This document shows, one piece after another, positions 52,560 through 60,436 of a stretch of 64,000 bases of DNA (its first letter is position 1; each line of letters starts with the position of its first letter). This DNA is from Mycolicibacterium senegalense (GTDB lineage Bacteria; Actinomycetota; Actinomycetes; Mycobacteriales; Mycobacteriaceae): NCBI RefSeq assembly GCF_019645875.1, contig NZ_CP081000.1, positions 248,001 through 312,000 on the forward strand. The letters are read 5' to 3'. The notes under the pieces were generated by a model. That model was not told where the DNA came from and made no database searches. It saw only the letters and a list, made by a program, of their open reading frames with translations. The position numbers were made by a program, and so were the translations under genes.

Positions 52560-52973
52560 ATGCTGGCTGCAGGCAATGTCATGATCACCGATCTTCTGTG
52601 CGTCACCCCGCCCGAGATACCCGACGGCGCACACGCGATGACGCAGTTGGTCGAAATCCCGCCGGCTGACGAGGGCGTGCAACCGCATCGTCATTCCGGG
52701 CCTGTTTTCGGCTACGTGCTGGAGGGTTCGATCCTTTTCGAGTTGGAAGGGGAGGCGCCCAGGAAAATTGTTGCGGGTGAGGCCTTTTGGGAACCGGGCG
52801 GAGACGTGGTGCACTATCAGGTCGCCAATCTCGACCCGCACCACCGCAGCGTGTTCCTGGCCGTCTGCCTCTGCGCGCCAGGTGTCGACATGATCACCAT
52901 GCTGGATCCCGACGAGATCAAGGCCCGCGAACACCTTCGCCACCCGAGCGCGCGTCGAACCACGATCAGTTGA
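52560..52973 (+). CDS. Cupin domain protein
   Basis: Single-domain cupin of 137 residues. The first cupin motif appears as QPHRHSGPVFGYVLEGSILFELEGE (two His and a downstream Glu pattern), and the second as AGEAFWEPGGDVVHYQVAN with the closing His. A metal site is therefore plausible. Small cupins of this type are dioxygenase-like enzymes or sensors. AAGGA lies 8 bases before the ATG. It is 22 bases upstream of the oxidoreductase gene, so they are cotranscribed under the LysR regulator. Confidence 0.82.
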   Translation: MLAAGNVMITDLLCVTPPEIPDGAHAMTQLVEIPPADEGVQPHRHSGPVFGYVLEGSILFELEGEAPRKIVAGEAFWEPGGDVVHYQVANLDPHHRSVFLAVCLCAPGVDMITMLDPDEIKAREHLRHPSARRTTIS

Positions 52974-52995
52974 CCGAAGAAACGAGGAGGCAAAC

Positions 52996-53913
52996 GTGCA
53001 GGCAATAATCACCAGCGACCGTGCGGCGGGCTTCGCTGGACTCTCGCTGTCCGACGTACCGTACCCTCACGCGGCGGAGAACGACGTCATCGTCCGGGTG
53101 CATGCCGCGGCGTTCACGCCTGGCGAGCTCGACTGGCCCGGAACGTGGACGGATCGCGCCGGCCGCGATCGGACGCCGACTGTCCCGGGGCACGAAGTGT
53201 CGGGGACCGTCGTCGAACTGGGCTACGGCACCACCGGCCTGACGATTGGTCAGCGGGTGTTCGGAATCACCGACTGGGCTCGCAACGGCACACTCGCCGA
53301 GTATGTCGCGGTCGAGGCGCGCAATCTGGCACCATTGTCGGCCGATGTGGATTATGTTGTCGCGGCGGCACTTCCGATCTCAGGTCTGACGGCGTGGCAG
53401 GGTTTGTTCGACCACGGACGGCTCGCAACCGGGCAGACCGTGCTGATTCACGGTGTGGCCGGCTCGGTCGGGTCGATCGCGGCGCAGCTGGCCCAGGCGC
53501 ACGGAGCCCGGGTGATCGGCAGCGGGCGAGCCGCCCAGCGGGACACGGCGCTCGCCTCCGGCGTCGAGGCATTCGTCGATCTCGAACGAGGGTGGGCAGA
53601 CGAAGTCGGCCAGGTCGACGTCGTCTTCGACGTGATCGGTGGCGAGATCCTGGATCGCTCAGCGGACGTGGTGCGGCCGGGCGGCACCCTGGTGACCATC
53701 GCGGAACCGCCTCGGGTCCAGCCGGCCGAGGCACGGGCGGTCTTCTTCGTCGTCGAGCCCGACCGGACGCAGCTCGCCGCGCTGGGACGCGAGGTTCGCA
53801 ACGGCCGCCTGCGGCCGTCTGTCGGTGCGGTGCTGCCGCTCGCGGACGCGGTGTCGGCCTTCGACCCGGCGCACCGCGGCGCGGGCAAGACGATCATCAG
53901 GGTCGGCTCGTAG
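52996..53913 (+). CDS. Zinc-independent quinone oxidoreductase/MDR-family NADPH enzyme
   Basis: Medium-chain dehydrogenase/reductase of 305 residues without the catalytic-zinc cysteine set, as in the quinone oxidoreductase/zeta-crystallin group. The GroES-like domain is residues 1-115 (PTVPGHEVSGTVVELG), and the Rossmann domain has VLIHGVAGSVGSIAAQLAQAHGARVIGSGR, whose Arg after the second strand favours NADPH. GTG start with AGGAGG at good spacing. It works downstream of the cupin gene in a LysR-controlled pair. It reduces an enone, quinone or aldehyde; substrate unknown. Confidence 0.87.
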   Translation: MQAIITSDRAAGFAGLSLSDVPYPHAAENDVIVRVHAAAFTPGELDWPGTWTDRAGRDRTPTVPGHEVSGTVVELGYGTTGLTIGQRVFGITDWARNGTLAEYVAVEARNLAPLSADVDYVVAAALPISGLTAWQGLFDHGRLATGQTVLIHGVAGSVGSIAAQLAQAHGARVIGSGRAAQRDTALASGVEAFVDLERGWADEVGQVDVVFDVIGGEILDRSADVVRPGGTLVTIAEPPRVQPAEARAVFFVVEPDRTQLAALGREVRNGRLRPSVGAVLPLADAVSAFDPAHRGAGKTIIRVGS

Positions 53914-53920
53914 AGCGCGC

Positions 53921-54766
53921 TTACTGAATCGGCTCGTCGCCGAGCACCGTGGTGCGCAACATATGGCGCGGTGAGTTGGGCTCGTAGGGCGCGGCGCGGT
54001 GCAGGACGCCCTGGTTGTCCCAGATGACGGTGTCGCCCACGGACCACTTGTGGCTGTAGACCTTGTCCGGGGTGGTGGCGTGCGCGAGAAGCTCGGCGAG
54101 CAGGGCCCGGCCCTCGTCGCGATCCATGCCGACGATGTAATCCGCCGATGCGCCGAGCACCAACGACTTTCGTCCGTTGCGGTGCGTCCACACCAGGGGA
54201 TTCTCGTGGGTCGGCCGGGCTTTCCAACGGCTCAGCTGATCTGGCGTCGGATCGGGGTAGACGCGTCGCTGGGAGGCTTCCAGGGAGTGGACCACCCGCA
54301 GTTCGCTGTAGCGCTGCTTCTCGGCCTCGTCGAGTGAGTCGTAGGCGGCATAGGTGTTGGCGAACTCGGTCTCTCCGCCCCGGGCGGCGACTTCCAGCGC
54401 GGAGAGCACCGTGGCCTTCTGCGGGCATTCGTCGTGCATGGGCGTGCAGCCGTCGATATGCCAGTCGAAGGTGGCCTTCAGGTACTCGGCGGCCTTGTTC
54501 TTCGTCTTGTCGAGGGTGATGGGGTAGATGCCCGAGACCGGGTGATGGCCATCGGCTGAGCGGTCGATCTCCCCGAGGCGCTGCGAAAAGGCTACCTGCG
54601 CTTGCGGGTCCAGGTGTAGTCCGTGGAACACCAGGACGCCGTTGTCTTCGAGGGCATCGAGGACGGCGGCCGCCAGGCTGTCGTCGGTGCCCAGCCGTTC
54701 CGGGTCGACGCCGACAACCTCGGCGCCCACCGACGTGGTCAGCTTGTTGATGGTCAGCACACTCAT
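53921..54766 (-). CDS. TauD/TfdA family 2-oxoglutarate-dependent dioxygenase
   Basis: Non-haem iron dioxygenase of 281 residues. The HxD iron motif is H103-x-D105 (FDWHIDGC), the distal His256 lies in GVLHRAAPY, and the oxoglutarate-binding Arg is R267 or R271 (SPRHMLRTT). Members hydroxylate taurine, 2,4-D, alkyl sulfates and other acids. The ATG at 54766 has GAGAGGACG upstream; in-frame sequence beyond it belongs to the neighbouring gene. It is last in the minus-strand Rieske operon and may perform a second oxidation on the same compound. Confidence 0.9.
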   Translation of the reverse strand: MSVLTINKLTTSVGAEVVGVDPERLGTDDSLAAAVLDALEDNGVLVFHGLHLDPQAQVAFSQRLGEIDRSADGHHPVSGIYPITLDKTKNKAAEYLKATFDWHIDGCTPMHDECPQKATVLSALEVAARGGETEFANTYAAYDSLDEAEKQRYSELRVVHSLEASQRRVYPDPTPDQLSRWKARPTHENPLVWTHRNGRKSLVLGASADYIVGMDRDEGRALLAELLAHATTPDKVYSHKWSVGDTVIWDNQGVLHRAAPYEPNSPRHMLRTTVLGDEPIQ

Positions 54767-54795
54767 CGGTGCGTCCTCTCGGTGCTCGGTCGGGC

Positions 54796-55137
54796 TTAGG
54801 GGCGTGGTTCTCCGGTGCGGATCATGACGGCGTCCGCGGAGTCGGTCGGGGCCGGCTGGTGCATGATCTCGACGGACATCGCGACCATGATCAACGAATA
54901 GATCAGGTGCAGCAGGTTGAGCGCGTCGTCCGGAATGTCGTCGAGCGGAAACTTGTCGCAGTACTCGATGGCGTCCTCGACGCGGGGAAAGAAAGCTTCG
55001 TAGAACTGGTGCATCTCGGGCATGGTGCTGGCCAGCCGCCGCTCCCAGCGCTCGGTCTCGGTTGGCAGACACCATATTTCGGCGTAGGGCTCCAGCTCGG
55101 CGAAGGCGCTGGGCAGTCGGGACGATGGCATGGTCAC
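54796..55137 (-). CDS. Small Rieske-associated protein, paralog 1
   Basis: Protein of 113 residues with no domain I can name. It is paralogous to the 109-residue protein at 60103, sharing the WCLP motif, a STM-EM--FY segment, and YCDKF-LDD-P followed by a hydrophobic LNLLHLIYSLI helix. Two conserved cysteines (WCLP and YCDKF) stand out. Each copy directly follows a Rieske oxygenase alpha gene; here the GTG overlaps the oxygenase stop in a GTGA. A dedicated small subunit or stability partner of the oxygenase is the simplest inference. An ATG at 55131 is an alternative start. Confidence 0.75.
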   Translation of the reverse strand: MTMPSSRLPSAFAELEPYAEIWCLPTETERWERRLASTMPEMHQFYEAFFPRVEDAIEYCDKFPLDDIPDDALNLLHLIYSLIMVAMSVEIMHQPAPTDSADAVMIRTGEPRP

Positions 55138-56402
55138 ACCCCTGCCGGGGTGCGTTCGCGCTGGTATTCCTCGACCCAGTCGACCGACATCTTGTGCAGG
55201 TGCCGCACGAGGATCTCCTGATCGTTGAGTGGATAGTCATCGATGACGTCGTACTCGAGGGCGGCCTGGGTGCCGCCGAGCATGCCGGCGTCCTGCAGGG
55301 CGAATTCCTTGAGCACCACCGCGGCTACCTCGTGCTCGATGCGTTCGCGCACGGTGCGGGCCGGGTGGAAATAGGTGAACGCCTCGAATCGGTGCGTGTT
55401 GTGGGAGGTCGGCCAGTAGCGGTAGAGCAGGTACCAGCCGCCGTAGATCAGGATCTCGAGGTTGGGGAAGATCTGGAAGTTGCTGATGCCCCAGGGCTCG
55501 ATGTTGCCCGGGTTGAGCCCGTGCATCGGCAGTTCACCGATGTCCGGCGTCCGCCACGGGCCCACCAGGCCGCTCTGGGTGGCCCGCTCGATCGGGTACA
55601 TGTATTCCGGTGCCAGCAGCCAGCGCCGGGTGCCCGCCGTCGAGACCAGCCGGTGCGGGCCGTCGAGTTGAAAGTGTCCACAGGTGAAGCCGGCGTTGGG
55701 GTCTCGGACCTCGGGCGGTACCTGCTGGGTGTGCAGTGACGGCACGTGGTAGTACTCCTGGAAGGCGTCGGCGAAGATCTTCCAGTTGCTGTTGTTGTGC
55801 GCCACCCAGTCGTAGCGCTCGGTGAGCTTGCCGAAGGGATAGTCGTCGAGTGCGGTGACCATCGGGCCGAGAAAGTCGCGCAGGCTCTGGCGTGGCTCGC
55901 GGTCGAAGTTGACGAACACGAAGCCGGCCCATACCTCACAATGCACTTCGACCAGGCCGTAGTCGGCGGTGTCGAGCCCGGTGAAGCGGTCCGTGTCGGG
56001 CACCGCGATCAGACGGCCGTCGAGGCCGTACCGCCATCCGCAGTGCCGGCATGCGAATTCGCTTCCCGTGCTCCGCAGTTCGGTGGCACGGAAATCTGCC
56101 GGCACTACGGTGTGGCCGCGTCGGCGGCACACGTTGTGGTAGGCGCGGATGTTGCCGTCATGGTCTTTCACCAGCAGCAGTGACGCGTCGGCCGCCTCGA
56201 CCCGGCGGGTGATGTAGCTGCCGGTCTCGGGAGTTTCCTCGACCCGGCTGATGTTGAGCCACGCTCGTTTGAAGATCGCCTCCCGCTCCAGGGCATAGAA
56301 GTCCGGGGATATCGAGTCGCGGAACGGGATCGGGGCGGTGCCCAGATCGGGGTAGTGCTCGGTCCAGGATCCCTCAGCCGGTTTGGGCCACTTGGTTGCC
56401 AT
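55134..56402 (-). CDS. Rieske-type oxygenase alpha subunit with altered cluster ligands
   Basis: Ring-hydroxylating-oxygenase-type protein of 422 residues, clearly paralogous to the enzyme at 60437 throughout. The mononuclear iron site looks intact: NWKIFADAFQEYYHVPSLH with H219 and H224. The Rieske site is not canonical. The first motif, normally C-x-H, reads C92-R-R94, and the second, normally C-x2-H, reads C118-R-H-C121. Both His ligands are thus replaced, by Arg and Cys, while the spacing between the two cysteines is the same as in the paralog. H96 and H120 are nearby alternatives. It may hold a three-Cys or otherwise altered 2Fe-2S cluster, or none. Partner genes: reductase, SDR, small protein. 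Confidence 0.85.
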   Translation of the reverse strand: MATKWPKPAEGSWTEHYPDLGTAPIPFRDSISPDFYALEREAIFKRAWLNISRVEETPETGSYITRRVEAADASLLLVKDHDGNIRAYHNVCRRRGHTVVPADFRATELRSTGSEFACRHCGWRYGLDGRLIAVPDTDRFTGLDTADYGLVEVHCEVWAGFVFVNFDREPRQSLRDFLGPMVTALDDYPFGKLTERYDWVAHNNSNWKIFADAFQEYYHVPSLHTQQVPPEVRDPNAGFTCGHFQLDGPHRLVSTAGTRRWLLAPEYMYPIERATQSGLVGPWRTPDIGELPMHGLNPGNIEPWGISNFQIFPNLEILIYGGWYLLYRYWPTSHNTHRFEAFTYFHPARTVRERIEHEVAAVVLKEFALQDAGMLGGTQAALEYDVIDDYPLNDQEILVRHLHKMSVDWVEEYQRERTPAGV

Positions 56403-56455
56403 GAGAACCTCCGGGTGACTAGTGGGTGTGGGGACTGTTTGTGGAGCGGGCCTCG

Positions 56456-57199
56456 CTACATCACCGAGCCGCCGTTGACTCCGAGCGTCTGTCCGGTGAT
56501 GAAGCCGGCCTCGTCTGAGCACAGGAATCCCACGGCGGCAGCGATATCCGCGCCGGTGCCCAGCCGGCCGAGCGGGATGTTGGCGGCGATCGTCTCGTTG
56601 GACGGCAGGTATCCGGCGGCTTGCGACTGGTGTTGCATCGGGGTCTCGATTCCCGACGGCGGAATGTTGTTGACCGTGATGCCGTGTGCGGCGTACTCGC
56701 GGGCCAGTGATTTCGTCAAGGTCAACAATGCGCCCTTGGATGCGGCATAGTGCGCGGCGAACGGCGTGCCGCGCTGAGCGCTCGACGACGAGATCAACAC
56801 GATGCGGCCCCAGCCGGCCTCGACCATGTCGGGAAGCGCGACCTGACAGCAGCGGAATGTCCCGCTCAGGTTCACGTCGATCATCTGTGCCCACGACTGT
56901 TCGGTGATATCGGCGAAGGAGGCGTAGCCGAACATGCCCGCACTGGTCACCAGGATGCCGACCGGCCCGAGCTCACTGCGGACCTTGCCGAAGGCTTCCT
57001 CCACCGCGGCACGATCGGTGATGTCGGCACCGACCGCGAAGGCGGTGACGCCGGCTGACCGCAGGTCGTCGGTCACCCGTTGGGCCGCATCGGCATTCAC
57101 GTCGAGCACAGCGATCTTGTGGCCGCGCCGGCCCAGCTCATGGCACGTCGCTTCGCCCATTCCCGATGCCCCACCGGTCACCACGGCGACTCTGCTCAT
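56456..57199 (-). CDS. Short-chain dehydrogenase/reductase of the Rieske operon
   Basis: Classical SDR of 247 residues: TGGASGMGE cofactor loop, Asp at the end of the second strand (VLDVN), favouring NAD, and Y-x3-K as YAASK. The C-terminal region GFITGQTLGVNGGSVM is typical. The ATG at 57199 overlaps the reductase stop (ATGA); longer in-frame starts run back through the reductase gene. It may act as a cis-diol dehydrogenase or alcohol dehydrogenase on the product of the oxygenase. Confidence 0.88.
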   Translation of the reverse strand: MSRVAVVTGGASGMGEATCHELGRRGHKIAVLDVNADAAQRVTDDLRSAGVTAFAVGADITDRAAVEEAFGKVRSELGPVGILVTSAGMFGYASFADITEQSWAQMIDVNLSGTFRCCQVALPDMVEAGWGRIVLISSSSAQRGTPFAAHYAASKGALLTLTKSLAREYAAHGITVNNIPPSGIETPMQHQSQAAGYLPSNETIAANIPLGRLGTGADIAAAVGFLCSDEAGFITGQTLGVNGGSVM

Positions 57200-58251
57200 T
57201 CGTACACCACCTTTACTGTGCGGCTGGTCGGCAGTGCCTGGCAGGTCACCACCCAGCCCTCGGCTACCTCGTCGTCGTCGAGGGCGTCGTTGTTCAGCAT
57301 GCGCGCGCTGCCCTCGACCACCTGAGCCATACATGTTCCGCACGAACCGGTTTCGCACGATGACGGTGCTTTCAATCCGGCCAGTCGGGCCGTTTGCAGC
57401 AGTGTGTTGCCGGGGCGGTAAGGCGTGGTGACGGTGCTGCGGCCGAGTTCGATGGTGACCTCTTCGGTGACGGCGGGTTCGGCCGGATCGACCCCCGCAA
57501 CCGCGGCCACCGTGAAACGTTCCAGGTGTATCCGTTGCTTGGGAATCCCGGTATCGAGCAGGACCTGCTCCACGGCGTCCATGAACGGGGCGGGGCCGCA
57601 GACGTAGAAGTCGGCGGTGTCGCAGTCGCGGACGAAGTCGGTGATGGCCTGGGCGGTGACGACGCCGTCGAGTTCGTCGAGATGGTGGTGTACCTCGAAA
57701 CGGCCGGGGTGGCTGTCGGCGAGGTCTGCCAGGGCGTCGCGGAAGATCACCGATTCGAGATTGCGGTTGGCGTAGAACATCCGCGCCTTGCGGCTGGTGG
57801 TGGCCAATGCCGAATGGGCCAGGGAGAACACCGGCGTGATGCCGCTGCCGCCGGCGAAGGTGACGATGTCGCGGTCGGTGGCGCTCAGCACGAAGCGACC
57901 CTCGGGGGCCGCGGCGTAGATGACGTCACCGGCGCGCACGGTGTCGTTGATCCAGTTGGAGACCAGGCCGCCGCGATCGCGTTTCACGGTGATCTGGAGG
58001 TCGGCCCCGCGGTGCGGGGAGGAGGACATCGAATAGCACCGGCGATGCTCGATGCCGTCGATCGTCACCTTCAGCGTGACGAACTGGCCTGCCAGGTAAC
58101 GGAATTCATCTGAGTGCTGCGGGGCGATTTCAAGTACCAGTGACACCGCTTCCGGGGTCTCGGTGACCACCTGTTTGACCCGCAGGGGGGTGAACCCGTC
58201 GGCGTCGGACATGTCGGCGGGTGCGCTGCGCGTTGGGGTCGCGGTTTCCAT
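57196..58251 (-). CDS. FAD/2Fe-2S oxygenase reductase (KshB/PaaE-like)
   Basis: Electron-transfer component of 351 residues. The FAD domain includes RCYSMSS (71-77), the NAD(P) domain FAGGSGITPVFSLA (132-145) and YVCGPAPFM, and a C-terminal plant-type ferredoxin domain has cysteines 299, 304, 307 and 337 (CETGSCGTC). It transfers electrons from NAD(P)H to a Rieske oxygenase, as KshB does for KshA. I start at the ATG at 58251; the in-frame ATG-like extension to 58314 is not family sequence. No ribosome site is evident. The MarR-type motif pair lies just upstream. It may serve both Rieske proteins in the region, since no other reductase is present. Confidence 0.92.
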   Translation of the reverse strand: METATPTRSAPADMSDADGFTPLRVKQVVTETPEAVSLVLEIAPQHSDEFRYLAGQFVTLKVTIDGIEHRRCYSMSSSPHRGADLQITVKRDRGGLVSNWINDTVRAGDVIYAAAPEGRFVLSATDRDIVTFAGGSGITPVFSLAHSALATTSRKARMFYANRNLESVIFRDALADLADSHPGRFEVHHHLDELDGVVTAQAITDFVRDCDTADFYVCGPAPFMDAVEQVLLDTGIPKQRIHLERFTVAAVAGVDPAEPAVTEEVTIELGRSTVTTPYRPGNTLLQTARLAGLKAPSSCETGSCGTCMAQVVEGSARMLNNDALDDDEVAEGWVVTCQALPTSRTVKVVYE

Positions 58252-58263
58252 CGAGAGGAACAA

Positions 58264-58299
58264 TATCAAGTACTTGTCATTAATCTCAAGAGGTTGATA
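58264..58299. promoter_or_regulatory. MarR-type operator pair upstream of reductase operon
   Basis: Site 1 (58264-58279) is TATCAAGTACTTGTCA with a perfect core CAAGTACTTG. Site 2 (58284-58299) is TCTCAAGAGGTTGATA, matching site 1 read in reverse at 11 of 16 positions. They are exactly 20 bp apart. They lie between the marR gene and the reductase start and overlap a candidate minus-strand promoter (TTGAGA, then GATATT). Confidence 0.6.
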
Positions 58300-58320
58300 C
58301 CCAAGGAGGGTCATCCGGTT

Positions 58321-58773
58321 CTACGGGTCGATGTGGTCGGAGTACGGCGTGTGGCCCGTGCCCTGCTCGATCACCCGGCGCAGGAGGGCACGCAGCTGCT
58401 CCTGCTCCTGGTCATCGAGCACACCGAACACCCGGTCATGGGCGGCGACCGCGTCGGCCACCACCGCCGACGCCACCGCGCGGCCCTCGTCGGTCAGGAA
58501 GACCTGCAGGATTCGTCCGTGCTGAGGGTCTTGCTTACGCTCGATCAAGCCGCGCTTTTCCAGCGCGGTGAGCGCCAGCTGCACACCTTGCGGGGTGATC
58601 AGCAGGCGACGGGCCAGCTCCGCACCGGACAGGCCCGGCTGGTTGCTCAACTGGCGCAGCACACCGATCTGCGCCGTGGTGACGCCGTGCTCTTTCACCG
58701 ACTCGTTGACCTCGGTGAGTGAGAAGTAGAAGGCCTGCTTGAGCCACCACAGGGTGTTCTCGGTCAGATCCAT
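58321..58773 (-). CDS. MarR-family transcriptional regulator
   Basis: MarR regulator of 150 residues with the usual plan: dimerisation helices at both ends and a winged helix-turn-helix in the middle (LSGAELARRLLITPQGVQLALTALEKRGLIERKQDPQHGRILQVFLTDEGRA). It sits between the two Rieske gene groups, and the 16-bp motif resembling its expected operator appears before each group, so it likely controls both. Its inducer would be the pathway substrate or an intermediate. The final part HTPYSDHIDP is histidine-containing and may bind metal, though this is weak. Confidence 0.9.
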   Translation of the reverse strand: MDLTENTLWWLKQAFYFSLTEVNESVKEHGVTTAQIGVLRQLSNQPGLSGAELARRLLITPQGVQLALTALEKRGLIERKQDPQHGRILQVFLTDEGRAVASAVVADAVAAHDRVFGVLDDQEQEQLRALLRRVIEQGTGHTPYSDHIDP

Positions 58774-58849
58774 CCTCGTCTCCTGCCACGCGCGTCACCT
58801 CGACGCTAGCGCACCGCGACCGGTTCGCGGCACGCACCTGACCCGCAGG

Positions 58850-60106
58850 TCAGGGACCCTTGTAGACCACCCCGTCCTTCATCACGAACCGGACGTCGAG
58901 CATCGTGGAGATGTCCACACTGGGATCGCCCGCGACGGCGATGACGTCGGCCAGATATCCCGGGGTCAACTGCCCGAGTTCGTCGGCCGCGTCGACGAGG
59001 TCCGCGGACACCGTCGTCGCCGCCTGCAACGCCTGCATCGGGGTCATGCCGCGTTCGACGAGCGCACACAGCTCCTTGGCGTTCTCACCGTGCGGCACGG
59101 CCGGCGCGTCGGTGCCGCACGCGATCCGGACGCCGGCGGCAATGGCCTTGGGCAGCATGGACTTTGCCCGGGGGAACACCTCCAGCGCCTTCTTGCGCAA
59201 CTCGGGAGCGATGCGGTCGATGGCCATCGCATCGGTCAGATACGTGGTGGACACCAGGAAGGTGCCGTGATCGACCATCATCTGGATCGTCTCGTCGCTG
59301 GCCAGGAACCCGTGTTCGATGCAGTCGATGCCGGCTCTGATGCACGCCTGGATCGCGGTGTCGCCGACGGCGTGCGCGGCGACCTTGACCCCGGCGCGGT
59401 GCGCCTCGTCGGCGATAGCGGCGAACTCCGCATCGGAGTACTGCTGGGCGCCCGGGGCGGTGCTGTGAGACATCACGCCGCCGGAGGCCGACACCTTGAT
59501 CAGCTTGGCGCCGTGGCGGATCTGATAGCGCACGCACGCGATGACGTCCGGCACCCCGTTGGCGATGCCCTCGGCGATCGACAGCGGCATGATGCCCGGC
59601 GCCAAGCGCTGGAACACCGTGGGATCGAGATGGCCGCCGTACGGTGTGACGGCGTGGCCGGCCGGGTAGATGCGGGGGCCGTGATGCCAGCCCTGGTCGA
59701 TGGCCCGCTGCAGCGCGACGTCGAGCAGGTAACCGCCGGTCTTGACCATCAGGCCCAGGTTGCGGACGGTGGTGAACCCGGCCTCGAGCGTGGTGCGTGC
59801 GTTGACCGCGCCACGCAGCGTGCGGTACGCCGGCTCGTCCTGCACGCCGTGCATCGGCGTCGGCAGGCCGCCCGGGTTGCCCGGCCCGCCGATCAGCAGG
59901 TTGAGCTCCATGTCCATCAACCCGGGCAGCAGAGTGGCGTCACCCAGGTCGATGACGGTGGCCCAATCCGGTGGCGGGCCTTCGGGATTGACGGCGGTGA
60001 TGCGGTTGCCCTCGATGACGATGACGGCCGGGGACCTGACCTGGCCGGTGGTGACGTCCACCCACCGGGCGGCACGCAGGACCGTCGTGGAGTGCTCCGG
60101 CGTCAC
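58850..60106 (-). CDS. Amidohydrolase-superfamily protein lacking the HxH motif
   Basis: Protein of 418 residues from the GTG at 60106, overlapping the upstream stop in GTGA. It resembles Xaa-Pro dipeptidase-like/imidazolonepropionase-type amidohydrolases. The carboxylated-Lys strand (GAKLIKVSASGG), the His of KVAAHAVGDTAIQ, the His of CIEHGFL and the Asp of CGTDAPA are all present. The first-strand HxH, normally in PGLxDxHxH, is replaced by E67-L-N69 (PGLMDMELNLL). The binuclear metal site is therefore incomplete and catalysis altered or lost. It belongs to the second Rieske operon. Start alternatives further upstream belong to the small-protein gene. Confidence 0.82.
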   Translation of the reverse strand: MTPEHSTTVLRAARWVDVTTGQVRSPAVIVIEGNRITAVNPEGPPPDWATVIDLGDATLLPGLMDMELNLLIGGPGNPGGLPTPMHGVQDEPAYRTLRGAVNARTTLEAGFTTVRNLGLMVKTGGYLLDVALQRAIDQGWHHGPRIYPAGHAVTPYGGHLDPTVFQRLAPGIMPLSIAEGIANGVPDVIACVRYQIRHGAKLIKVSASGGVMSHSTAPGAQQYSDAEFAAIADEAHRAGVKVAAHAVGDTAIQACIRAGIDCIEHGFLASDETIQMMVDHGTFLVSTTYLTDAMAIDRIAPELRKKALEVFPRAKSMLPKAIAAGVRIACGTDAPAVPHGENAKELCALVERGMTPMQALQAATTVSADLVDAADELGQLTPGYLADVIAVAGDPSVDISTMLDVRFVMKDGVVYKGP

Positions 60107-60432
60107 GGCACCGGCTCGGCGACGCAGTCCAGCGACGTGGCCCCGGAATCGGGTACCCGCGGTTGCTTCCAGCACTCGACCGGGAAGGACACCGTCACCA
60201 TCGAATACAGCAGGTGCATCAGGTTCAGGACGTCCTCCGGCATATCGTCGAGGGAGAACTTGTCGCAGTAGCTGATCGCTTCCTCCGCCCGGGGCGTGAT
60301 CGCGTCGTAGAAAGCCTGCATCTCGGTCATGGTGGAACCCAGCCGTTTGGCATAGCGCTGCGGCTCACTGGGCAGGCACCAGTCCGAAAACTGTTCCAGG
60401 TCGGCGAATTCGGCCGGCAGTTTGATGCTCAT
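60103..60432 (-). CDS. Small Rieske-associated protein, paralog 2
   Basis: Protein of 109 residues homologous to the one at 54796: FADLEQFSDWCLPSE, STMTEMQAFYDAITPRAEEAI, then YCDKFSLDDMPEDVLNLMHLLYS. The two conserved Cys (WCLP, YCDKF) are kept, and this copy adds two more near the C-terminus (ECWKQ and LDCVAE). It starts 4 bases after the Rieske alpha gene and its stop overlaps the amidohydrolase start (GTGA). No known family recognised. Co-occurrence with two different Rieske alpha genes argues for a physical or assembly role for this family. Confidence 0.75.
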   Translation of the reverse strand: MSIKLPAEFADLEQFSDWCLPSEPQRYAKRLGSTMTEMQAFYDAITPRAEEAISYCDKFSLDDMPEDVLNLMHLLYSMVTVSFPVECWKQPRVPDSGATSLDCVAEPVP

Positions 60433-60436
60433 CGGT

